This document shows, piece by piece, positions 15,201 through 22,407 of a DNA stretch of 44,058 nucleotides (the first letter of the stretch is position 1; every line of letters begins with the position of its first letter). The notes under the pieces were generated by a model. That model saw only the letters and a program-made list of their open reading frames with translations, searched no databases and had not been told where the DNA came from. The translations under genes were made by a program, and so were the position numbers. Source of the DNA: a virus. The stretch lies in the IMG/VR virus record IMGVR_UViG_3300008267_000200, positions 1 to 44,058 of that record. One strand, given 5' to 3'.

Positions 15201-16134
15201 ACTAGATGCTGGAAATATATATAACTATTATGCAATTAACCCTGGTTTAGACAAAGTTCTAAGTTTTTATTTAAGTACTTCCACAGATGGTACAGAACCA
15301 ATAAATATAAATTCAGGAGTAAAAGCATCATTATATCTACAACACTTAGGGGATATACAAAGTATAAACTTATTAAAGAAACACTTTGACGTTAGTTTAT
15401 CTAGTACCACTTATGTTACAAATGGTGATGGATACGTCTTATCAAACATAGTATCAAATCTATCAGCAGCAAATTACACCGCTAACTATGAAATAGAGAT
15501 AGGGGGAGAGACTAAGATAACATCCTCAGGATACTATGAAGATAACAGTGGAGCGGATACTGGTAGTTACACTGCTGAAATAGCATCTAGTGCTACTAGC
15601 GAAGGAGGATTGTATAGAGGAATAGACTTAGTAGCAACTTCTGATTTCCCTGGATTACTTGGAACATCTAGAATTAAAATAAACTCACAAAGAGTATACA
15701 TTCGTCCACAGAATATTGGGACAGCTGGGCAAGTACTAAACATTGCCAATGCAACAACTGGAGAGGTTGGTTATACTACGTTATCAACTGTTGCAACAAG
15801 CGGAGATTATGCGGATTTAACTGGCACACCAACTATCCCAACAACCTTAGATAGTTTAACTGATGTAAGTGCAGCTAGTCCAACAAATGGGCAAGTACTA
15901 TCTTATAATACAGCAGCTAGCGCATGGCAAGCAGCAACATTCTCTGCAAGTGGATTAACTTTGCGTACAAATACTGTTGCTAATGGTTCTCAAAGTATTT
16001 TAGACTTAAAGCAAGGTACTAACATTACTATAGTTGACGATGGAGTAGGCGGAGTTACAATTAATTCAACAGGTGGTGGAGGTGGAACAGGAACTATAGG
16101 GCTAGATTCAGTATTCATGTTAATGGGAGCGTAA
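12205..16134 (+). CDS. Large tail fibre protein (1309 aa)
   Basis: The N-terminal about 45 residues (LRIRRGLSADRTSITPEQGE, then LYTTDTYQVYIGDG) match the Mtd/hyaluronidase-type N-terminal domain that attaches fibres to the tail. A low-complexity Gly hinge follows at about 140. Next are two internal repeats (GTGLVNSSGGTISYVTNNSS near 200; GTGIVKSTAGTITYLTDNSA near 315) with NWDTA and GWGNHASAGYLT motifs. Later segments have repeated GSGYxxPPTVTIxxPP units (about 755-850). The C-terminus is Gly-rich. It would bind the host surface. The first 1.3 kb uses mainly GGG for Gly, the rest mainly GGA, suggesting joined modules. No chaperone domain is visible at the end. Confidence 0.85.
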   Translation: MALRIRRGLSADRTSITPEQGEFLYTTDTYQVYIGDGVTAGGKPLYTLTSLGAIGLTDLSATSPLFYNNTTGVFSIQVATGSQNGYLASGDFTAFNNKQTALEIFDETTSLITNPSQIKFVGTPVTATVAGSVVTVTISGTGGGGGGVTGVSVATANGFSGVSDLNATNPTLTLGTTVSGLLKGNGTAVSAAVAGTDYQAALTGTGLVNSSGGTISYVTNNSSNWDTAYSQRISSFTTIGNSGAATFTGNVLNIPNYTAAGIGAIASSRIIGTTSPLQGGGDLTADRTLSILQATTSQSGFLSSTDWNTFNGKQAALSGTGIVKSTAGTITYLTDNSANWDTAFGWGNHASAGYLTSATAASTYVPRTRTLTIDGVSQDLTVDRSFTINKAINDLTDVTITSVAGGDLLQYNLATTQWINTPLSAITSVGADNGLSFSGGNVILGGSLDFDTTINTFNSSQYSLTFTAGSTAYSSPGTAPLRITETTAYSAGRSAFYVGANDNHALSAEGKGAPVTTAPTNLYRRSSANLSKNATIHSKAKQGLPLYAYSDSDEAYSSITRYSTPSTPGILIEKTTGLTNSTTANALSLTAGDTFGANQLYNLLTLRLTRSATTSGLVPNTGLEFSFEAQTSGTTDIERLANFKVYRDSSNNGTLAISTRTSTINDEYDGIVLSSNGEITLPGYRPTYTDLFKSLLTPNITSGQITSVGLVYSDAFRPRIKYGDTVSVQAVSPSGTGATFGPTLGYSLKRIRITNPGSGYVSPPTVTIAAPPAGGSGWTTGVTAVATATLTASGQVEYIKLTNQGTRYVTVPSVTISAPPSGTTATAVAEFGEGEVLFIAVTNSGSGYNSATTKIITRTQSYAGAVPSAYLGVDNNGKVQLATISVDYLLNGGQSTGPFAEGGQFYNNTTLYFTQKNFIINGSNYFSVSTGGSGSTSTDDGRIVLSSTSAGGNKLERSIFPDLTSSPYTDFIGFADDYLSSSYTSTFLHGGINTDGTGSLDAGNIYNYYAINPGLDKVLSFYLSTSTDGTEPININSGVKASLYLQHLGDIQSINLLKKHFDVSLSSTTYVTNGDGYVLSNIVSNLSAANYTANYEIEIGGETKITSSGYYEDNSGADTGSYTAEIASSATSEGGLYRGIDLVATSDFPGLLGTSRIKINSQRVYIRPQNIGTAGQVLNIANATTGEVGYTTLSTVATSGDYADLTGTPTIPTTLDSLTDVSAASPTNGQVLSYNTAASAWQAATFSASGLTLRTNTVANGSQSILDLKQGTNITIVDDGVGGVTINSTGGGGGTGTIGLDSVFMLMGA

Positions 16135-16147
16135 AAAATAAAATTAA

Positions 16148-16480
16148 ATGCCAACAACTTATAAAATATTAGGGCAACAAGCCCCAGCAGCAACTACAGC
16201 AGTGGATCTATACACTGTTCCTGCTGCTACACAAGCCGTAGTTAGTTCAATAATTGTCTGCAATCGTTCATCGTCAGCTACGGCTACGTTTAGAATCTCA
16301 GCTTCAGTGGCTGGGGCAGCTACAGCTAACAAAGATTACATCTACTACGATTTAATCATTGGGCAAAGCGATACGTTTATTGCAACAATTGGGTTAACTT
16401 TGGGGGCTACGGATAAAATACGTATCTATGCATCTACTGCTAACTTATCATTCACTGCAGTTGGATCAGAAATAAGCTAA
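16148..16480 (+). CDS. Small virion-surface protein (110 aa)
   Basis: A 110-aa all-beta protein (alternating Ala/Thr/Ser-rich strands, VSSIIVCNRSSSATATFRIS). It resembles small jelly-roll-like proteins found beside phage fibres. It lies 13 nt after the large fibre gene and 6 nt before the next structural gene. Probable accessory tail-tip protein. Confidence 0.6.
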   Translation: MPTTYKILGQQAPAATTAVDLYTVPAATQAVVSSIIVCNRSSSATATFRISASVAGAATANKDYIYYDLIIGQSDTFIATIGLTLGATDKIRIYASTANLSFTAVGSEIS

Positions 16481-16486
16481 TAACCT

Positions 16487-17746
16487 ATGGCACAAGGATA
16501 TTCATCATACACAATAGTAGATAGCGGAGTTTCAATTAAGGATGGTCCTAACTTAGATGCATTCAGCAGACTAAGAGTATCACAGCCTGTCACTGCGTTC
16601 TCGTCACAGTTTACGTACAACTTAAATCCATTGCTATTTGAACAAGTAGCAAGCGGTACAGGGGCTACAGTAACTCATGATACTACTAATAGAAATACTC
16701 TATTGACGTTTGCCTCAACTCCAACTGGGGGGCAAGCGTTTATGCAGAGTTATGAATTCATTCCTTATCAGCCTAGTAAGTCTCAGCTTGTATTTATCAC
16801 ATTCAACATGATAGCTGCGGTAGCTAACACGTTAAAGTTTGCTGGATTATCAGATGGAAATAACGGAATTGAGTTTCAACTAAATGGGACTACTAGACAA
16901 TTTGTTATTTATTCTGATACCACACTTGGTGATCAAACTGTAGTACAATCCTCATGGAATCTAGATAAACTAGACGGCACTGGAAGTAGTGGAATAACAC
17001 TAGACGTTACTAAGACTCAAATTTTAGTAATAGACTTTCAAGCGTTGTACGTAGGAAGAGTTAGAGTTGGATTTGATATTGATGGGCAGATAATCTATTG
17101 CCATGAGTTTCTACATGCCAACTTAGTAGAATACCCATACATTCAAACTGCTAACCTTCCAGTTAGAGTTGGGATGACCTGTACAGGAACAGTATCTACT
17201 ACAATGAACTTTATTTGCTCAGCAGTAGTAAGCGAAGGAGGAATTGATTCCGCAGCTTTGTTTGGGTATGACTTTGTAGCTGCAAATTCTACAGATATAT
17301 CAGTAACTACATCACCCACTCATATGCTATCTATTCGCCCAAGAACTACCTTTAACTCTATTACTAATAGGATTAAACTAATTCCCACAGGTATAGATAT
17401 TATTATTACTGGATCAGGAACTAACATAGTGTTTTGGGAGTTAGTAGTAGGTCAAACATTGACTTCTGGTGTAGGTGCTGCAAATGTAAATACAACATAT
17501 TCAGGAACAGAAGTTTTAACTGGAGGAGTTATGTCAGGCTCCCCAATAGTTATTGACTCTGGGTATGCAACTAGTTCTAATCAAAGTAAAGCGTCATTTG
17601 ACGCAACTATATCGACTAGGTATCCTTTAACTTTAGATAGATCAGGAGCAAATAGAGATTTAGGGCAATTAACTTTAAGAGCAACCTCTATAGTTGGAGG
17701 AACATTTACCTGCAGAGGATTGATAAGATTTAAAGAGATTAGATAA
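16487..17746 (+). CDS. Tail-associated structural protein, DAFSRLRVS family
   Basis: A 419-aa protein whose N-terminus carries GPNLDAFSRLRVSQP, a motif seen in many phage virion proteins of the DAFGRLRVS type. A middle region has LDGTGSSGITLDVTKTQILV followed by strand-rich sequence typical of carbohydrate-binding or jelly-roll folds. It shares both motifs with the next gene, so the pair are paralogues. The adjacent genes overlap by one base (TAATG). Likely a tail spike or receptor-binding component. Confidence 0.7.
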   Translation: MAQGYSSYTIVDSGVSIKDGPNLDAFSRLRVSQPVTAFSSQFTYNLNPLLFEQVASGTGATVTHDTTNRNTLLTFASTPTGGQAFMQSYEFIPYQPSKSQLVFITFNMIAAVANTLKFAGLSDGNNGIEFQLNGTTRQFVIYSDTTLGDQTVVQSSWNLDKLDGTGSSGITLDVTKTQILVIDFQALYVGRVRVGFDIDGQIIYCHEFLHANLVEYPYIQTANLPVRVGMTCTGTVSTTMNFICSAVVSEGGIDSAALFGYDFVAANSTDISVTTSPTHMLSIRPRTTFNSITNRIKLIPTGIDIIITGSGTNIVFWELVVGQTLTSGVGAANVNTTYSGTEVLTGGVMSGSPIVIDSGYATSSNQSKASFDATISTRYPLTLDRSGANRDLGQLTLRATSIVGGTFTCRGLIRFKEIR

Positions 17747-19194
17747 TGCCTTTAGAAAGAATATATAGAGACATATCAATAAATGACTCAGTAAACTTAG
17801 ACTCATTCTCTAAAGTTAGAATATCTGAGGTATCTGACTATGATTTTTTTAATTTTACTTATGCCTCTACCAATACTTGGAATGTTAATGTATTTGGTGC
17901 TCCAGAAGCAGGATTAAATTTTTTTACACACTACATTGGAATAGATATAGTTGGATCATTTGCTAATCTATCTGCAGTAAAATTTATAGATAATAAGGTA
18001 CAATTTAAAGCTATTAGCGTACTTACTGGACTGACCCCAGCAGTTGCTTCTATACAAACTAGAAGACTTATAAACATCACAAGAAACTCTACTATAAAAG
18101 CATATATATCTTTTAAATTATCAAGTACACCTATTCCTGCCTCTAGAATTATGTGGATTGGAATAGGAAATGATAACGCTGTTAATAATGAAGATGGTAA
18201 AAGTGGGTTTATAGGACTTAAACTAGACCCTCTTGCTATAACTGCAACCAATCCGTTAGGAATAACTCTAAGCTTAACTTTAACTACAATAAGTTCAGTA
18301 AGCAAAATTGTCTTAAGTAAAGATGAGTGGGAAGATAGATTTGATGGAACTGGACCTAGTGGAGTAACCTTAGATTTTACAAAAATTCAAGTCCTATCAA
18401 TAGAATATAGATCGGGAGGACACGGAGAGACAGAATGGGGATTCATGGTAGGAAGTAAATTCTGTAGAGCAGCAGCTATGTACAATGTAAATAAATCTAT
18501 CAGTGATGGTTTTGGAAATGGTCTACTCGGAGGCACACCTGTTACGCTTCGACCATTTTTAAATAGTTGCAGACTTACAGCAGGATATGGAAGAACATCT
18601 GGAAGTAGCCCCTCTTTAACATCAAATGAAGTATTCTTTGACTTATATGGAGGAGTTGTATTTAGAGAAGAGAATCCAAATGAAATAAAACTTAAAAATA
18701 AATACAAATTTTCTACGTCAACTACCTATAATGCTACTATAAGTTCGGGAATAAGTACAAGTATAATAAGAATAAGAAAGAAAGCTAGTTATAATAGTGC
18801 AACATCTACATATTTTACTTTTGCAACTATTGATACAATAACATTTTTATCTACAGCTACTGTACCACTATACTGGGAATTAGTTTACAGTAATGCAGTA
18901 TCTACAACTTTTACTTCTTTAGATTCAAACTCTTTAATAGAAATAAATACTGGTACTGGTGCACTAAGGCCTACTGGGCCAATAATCTATGGGGGATTTG
19001 TAGCAGCAGGAGAAACTATAACTTTTAAAGTTCCTGAATCTGTAAAAAATATGTGGCAACTAGTAGATGGTGTTAGAGGAACAGGAACTGCAGATAACTA
19101 CACTTACTTTGCAATATGCGCAACCCCAATTGGAGGAGGAACAACAGCTAACCAAATAAGAGTATCAATAACAACTGAAGAAACTTATAACTAA
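17746..19194 (+). CDS. Tail-associated structural protein, paralogue of the preceding gene
   Basis: A 482-aa protein. The N-terminus has SVNLDSFSKVRISE, aligned with LDAFSRLRVS of the preceding protein, and the middle has FDGTGPSGVTLDFTKIQVLS, matching the same place there. Outside these, the sequences diverge strongly. Codons favour GGA and AGA. It overlaps genes on both sides by one base. Likely an alternative or partner receptor-binding protein. Confidence 0.68.
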   Translation: MPLERIYRDISINDSVNLDSFSKVRISEVSDYDFFNFTYASTNTWNVNVFGAPEAGLNFFTHYIGIDIVGSFANLSAVKFIDNKVQFKAISVLTGLTPAVASIQTRRLINITRNSTIKAYISFKLSSTPIPASRIMWIGIGNDNAVNNEDGKSGFIGLKLDPLAITATNPLGITLSLTLTTISSVSKIVLSKDEWEDRFDGTGPSGVTLDFTKIQVLSIEYRSGGHGETEWGFMVGSKFCRAAAMYNVNKSISDGFGNGLLGGTPVTLRPFLNSCRLTAGYGRTSGSSPSLTSNEVFFDLYGGVVFREENPNEIKLKNKYKFSTSTTYNATISSGISTSIIRIRKKASYNSATSTYFTFATIDTITFLSTATVPLYWELVYSNAVSTTFTSLDSNSLIEINTGTGALRPTGPIIYGGFVAAGETITFKVPESVKNMWQLVDGVRGTGTADNYTYFAICATPIGGGTTANQIRVSITTEETYN

Positions 19195-19715
19195 TGGCAC
19201 AAGGGTATACAAAAGGAATTCCACTTAGCACTGATGGTACGCTATCAGCTAATAGTGACTTAATTGTTCCATCTCAGAAAGCAGTTAAGGCTTACGTTGA
19301 CGCTAACTCTGGAGGTGGTGGAGGTAGTGGCGGTACTACTACTAATGCCTTGACAATAAATAACTCTGGTAGTGGAGATGTTTCTGGAACTACATTTAAT
19401 GGGTCAGCAGCGGTTACTATCTCATATAACACTGTTGGGGCACAGGCATCTAACTCTAACCTTACTAACTTAGCAGGTTTAACTTATGCTTCTACTTCAT
19501 TTGTAAAAATGACTGCAGCTAATACATTTAGTCTAGATACTACAGTATATGCACCATTAGCATCTCCTGCATTTACAGGAACTCCAACGGCAACAACACC
19601 ATCTGCTAACGATAATAGTACTAAATTAGCAACCACAGCTTATGTAGACAATGCAGTAAGTGGAGGAGGAGTAACTTTTAACCAAGTACAAAGAATAGCA
19701 TTCCTTAAGATATGA
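19194..19715 (+). CDS. Short tail fibre protein (173 aa)
   Basis: A 173-aa fibre protein. It contains DLIVPSQKAVKAYVDAN near residue 25, a Gly-rich hinge and PLASPAFTGTPTATTPSAND followed by TKLATTAYVDNAV. These are standard trimeric tail-fibre shaft elements (PxASPxFTGTPTAPT...TTQIATTAFV type). It lacks a large C-terminal head domain, so it could be a truncated fibre or a connector. It overlaps the next gene by ATGA. Confidence 0.75.
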   Translation: MAQGYTKGIPLSTDGTLSANSDLIVPSQKAVKAYVDANSGGGGGSGGTTTNALTINNSGSGDVSGTTFNGSAAVTISYNTVGAQASNSNLTNLAGLTYASTSFVKMTAANTFSLDTTVYAPLASPAFTGTPTATTPSANDNSTKLATTAYVDNAVSGGGVTFNQVQRIAFLKI

Positions 19716-20554
19716 TCATACTAAGCAATACAACAGATTCATTGCAAGTAGTGCTAGCATCTGCTGTTACTACTAACCAACTTAGGTGTTATGTAGCTTA
19801 TAGGGATACTACTGCTAGTACTATCACCCCAAATAGAGCTGTAGCTAACACAAATAACACGACCCCAGTCACGTTATTATCTGCTCCTTCAGCTTCAGCT
19901 CAAAAAATTGTAGATTATTTAAGTATTTATAACTCAGATACTGGTACTGAAATCGTAACCGTGTATATAAATAGCAGTTCTACTACTTACAAGTTAATAG
20001 AGATTGCATTAGCTCCTGGAGAAAAACTAGAATTTCAAGAAGGGCAAGGATTTAGAAGTCTAGCTGCAGATGGATCATTAAAGATTGGGGAAAATCAAAG
20101 TATTACATCTAATGGAAATGTCAATGTAGCATCAATATCTACGGGTATTACTACTACTAGTACTACGTATGTAAATATGACTGGATTATCATTCTCTATG
20201 GATGCTAATTCAACTTATTGGTTTAGATTTGTAATATCTACCTTTCATGCTAATGCCTCTGTTTCATATAGATTTGCAGTTAATAGTGCAGCTACCCTTA
20301 CATACTTATCTTACATGAGATTATTTAATGTAGGTACGGGTCCTAATAACTTAACAACTTACATATCAAAAGATTACGATTCTTCTGAAGCAGCAACTGG
20401 AAATACGGTAACAGCAGGAACAATAGCAACAATGGAAGGAATAATATCAGTATCAACTTCTGGAACACTCATAGGTAGAATGGCGCAAGAGTTGGCCTCT
20501 GGTACAATGAACGTAAGAGCTGGATCTTTAGTATACTACCAAAAACTAAGCTAA
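19712..20554 (+). CDS. Receptor-binding-type protein, copy 1 of 3
   Basis: A 280-aa beta-rich protein. The N-terminal about 120 residues (TTDSLQVVL, then IVDYLSIYN, then LAPGEKLEFQEGQGF) recur in the two genes that follow. The C-terminal half has a C1q-like look (TYVNMTGLSFSMDANSTYWF) and ends in SLVYYQKLS. The three copies probably form exchangeable tail-tip heads. It starts within the stop of the short fibre gene (ATGA). Confidence 0.68.
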   Translation: MIILSNTTDSLQVVLASAVTTNQLRCYVAYRDTTASTITPNRAVANTNNTTPVTLLSAPSASAQKIVDYLSIYNSDTGTEIVTVYINSSSTTYKLIEIALAPGEKLEFQEGQGFRSLAADGSLKIGENQSITSNGNVNVASISTGITTTSTTYVNMTGLSFSMDANSTYWFRFVISTFHANASVSYRFAVNSAATLTYLSYMRLFNVGTGPNNLTTYISKDYDSSEAATGNTVTAGTIATMEGIISVSTSGTLIGRMAQELASGTMNVRAGSLVYYQKLS

Positions 20555-20694
20555 TGAATATAGGAGATACCATAATAATACATGATAAAGCTTATACTGT
20601 ATGGCTTATTGAGGGAGCAGTATACCATCTAATTGCTGCTGATGGAGAAGGTAGATGCTATGTTGAGCAAACTTTGTTAAATTTAGAAGAATGA
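20554..20694 (+). CDS. Tiny protein between receptor-binding paralogues (46 aa)
   Basis: A 46-aa frame (MNIGDTIIIHDKAYTVWLIE at the start; acidic end) that shares one base with the stop before it (TAATG) and four with the next start (ATGA). This exact double coupling supports translation. It looks like a small beta-barrel (SH3-like strand order). Function unknown. Confidence 0.6.
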   Translation: MNIGDTIIIHDKAYTVWLIEGAVYHLIAADGEGRCYVEQTLLNLEE

Positions 20695-21548
20695 TAATCC
20701 TAGCAAATACTACAGATTCAATTCAAGTGTTGCTATCTGCAACTGTTGCTGCAAATCAACTGCAATGCTATGCTGCATTTAGAGATACTACATCTTCTGC
20801 AATAACTCCATCTAGTAGAGTAGTAACCACAAACAATACTACAGCTGTAGACTTAGTACAGTCTCCTGGATCATCTACTCAAAGAATTGTTGACTTCTTA
20901 AGTATACAGAACACAGATACAGCAACACAAGAGGTAACAATAAGATTTAATGACAATGGAGTTACTTATATCCTGTTTAAAATATCATTAAATACAGGAG
21001 AAAAAATAGAATACCATGACGGTAAAGGCTTTAAGGTGATAAACAGTGCAGGAGGAATAACTGGAATTGCAGAGATTGGCTCAAACATAAGCAATGTAGG
21101 CTTTAAAACTATCTATTTACCAACAGATTCAATCCTTACTTCAAGTAGAGCATTAGGATCATCTGATCCAGTTCCAGGATTAGAGTTTCCAGTAGTACAG
21201 GATAAAATATATCTTTTCAAATTTTTTATTTTATATGATGTAGATGCTACAACTACTGGAGTTAGGTTTAATGTTCACAATTCTTCTTTAACTAATAACT
21301 ATGCTGCAATAAATTTTGAAAGTTTAACAGCCTCTACTGCTTTCATACATTATACCTCTACAGACTTTTTACAAGGAGCTACTAGTAATACTAGTGCATA
21401 TACAGGACAAAACTGCTCAAGAATAGAAGGAGGATTTATAGCTGGAGGTCATGGAAGAGTAAGACTATATGCTGGTCACGATGTTGCAGCTGGTGCTACA
21501 CTCACCATCAAAAAAGGATCAATGGTTCAATTTTATCAACTAACTTAG
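20691..21548 (+). CDS. Receptor-binding-type protein, copy 2 of 3
   Basis: A 285-aa paralogue: TTDSIQVLL, RIVDFLSIQN and LNTGEKIEYHDGKGF align with copies 1 and 3. The C-terminal half is the most divergent of the three (LEFPVVQDKIYLFKFFILYD) but ends in the same way (GSMVQFYQLT). It is probably a virion tip protein with a different target or a partner subunit. Confidence 0.68.
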   Translation: MIILANTTDSIQVLLSATVAANQLQCYAAFRDTTSSAITPSSRVVTTNNTTAVDLVQSPGSSTQRIVDFLSIQNTDTATQEVTIRFNDNGVTYILFKISLNTGEKIEYHDGKGFKVINSAGGITGIAEIGSNISNVGFKTIYLPTDSILTSSRALGSSDPVPGLEFPVVQDKIYLFKFFILYDVDATTTGVRFNVHNSSLTNNYAAINFESLTASTAFIHYTSTDFLQGATSNTSAYTGQNCSRIEGGFIAGGHGRVRLYAGHDVAAGATLTIKKGSMVQFYQLT

Positions 21549-21549
21549 T

Positions 21550-22398
21550 ATGTTAATACTTACCCAAACTACAGATTCTTTACAAGTAGTACTGAGTGCT
21601 TCAACTACAATTGAAGCACAGTGTTTTGTTTCATATAGAAATACTACATCATCAGCTATAACTCCACTTAGAACTGTAACTAATACTAATGATACTACCG
21701 CAGTAACTTTAGTACCAGCTCCTTCAGCATCTAACCAAAGAATAGTTGATTACATTAGCATCTATAATGCTGACTCTAGTAGTATAACCCCAACAATACT
21801 CTTCAATGATAATGGGACTACATACACACTATTCTCAGCTACCATACTTCCAGGAGAGAAAATAGAGTACCATGAAGGAGCTGGATTCTCAGTCATAGGC
21901 TTTAACGGAGGAGCTAAAACTGCAACAGGATATAGTATATCTAACGTAACAACTCCCTGGACTACTGTAGTTCTTACTTCTGATGTAATAAATAACAATG
22001 CTACAGCAAATACTTACGAGGATATAACTGGTTTATCATTTACAGCATCTACTACAGGAACCTATTGGGTAAGATTAATAGCTCTAACATCTGTAGTTAC
22101 AAACAACAGACTTGGGGCATATGCATTTAATGGCCCTACAGCAAGTCTTATAACTCTTGCAGGATACGTTATGAACTCTAATACATCAATAGTGCAAAAT
22201 GTAATAAGTGCTTATAATTCACCAGCAACTGCATTAACAACCACAAGTCCAACTAGTAATAAGAATGTATACACATTAGAAGGATTTTTAACATTAACTG
22301 CTACAGGGACAGTGCAAGCAAGGCACATGTGTTCAACTTCATCAGGGGCTTTAACGACAATGGCAGGTACTACTCTACAGTATTATAAAGTTTTTTAA
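21550..22398 (+). CDS. Receptor-binding-type protein, copy 3 of 3
   Basis: A 282-aa paralogue: TTDSLQVVL, RIVDYISIYN and LPGEKIEYHEGAGF align with the two preceding genes. The C-terminal half (TYEDITGLSFTASTTGTYWV) resembles copy 1 more than copy 2 and ends in TTLQYYKVF. It starts one base after the previous stop. Unequal duplication with divergence of the head domain is the likely history. Confidence 0.68.
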   Translation: MLILTQTTDSLQVVLSASTTIEAQCFVSYRNTTSSAITPLRTVTNTNDTTAVTLVPAPSASNQRIVDYISIYNADSSSITPTILFNDNGTTYTLFSATILPGEKIEYHEGAGFSVIGFNGGAKTATGYSISNVTTPWTTVVLTSDVINNNATANTYEDITGLSFTASTTGTYWVRLIALTSVVTNNRLGAYAFNGPTASLITLAGYVMNSNTSIVQNVISAYNSPATALTTTSPTSNKNVYTLEGFLTLTATGTVQARHMCSTSSGALTTMAGTTLQYYKVF

Positions 22399-22407
22399 TC
22401 AAATATC

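Noticed and set aside
12205-16134. Diversity-generating retroelement, because the fibre N-terminus is Mtd-like
   Set aside because: No reverse transcriptase or template repeat was seen in the window.
17931-18707. Leftward frames within the tail-protein gene
   Set aside because: They are shadows of the long rightward gene with low-quality composition and no start context.
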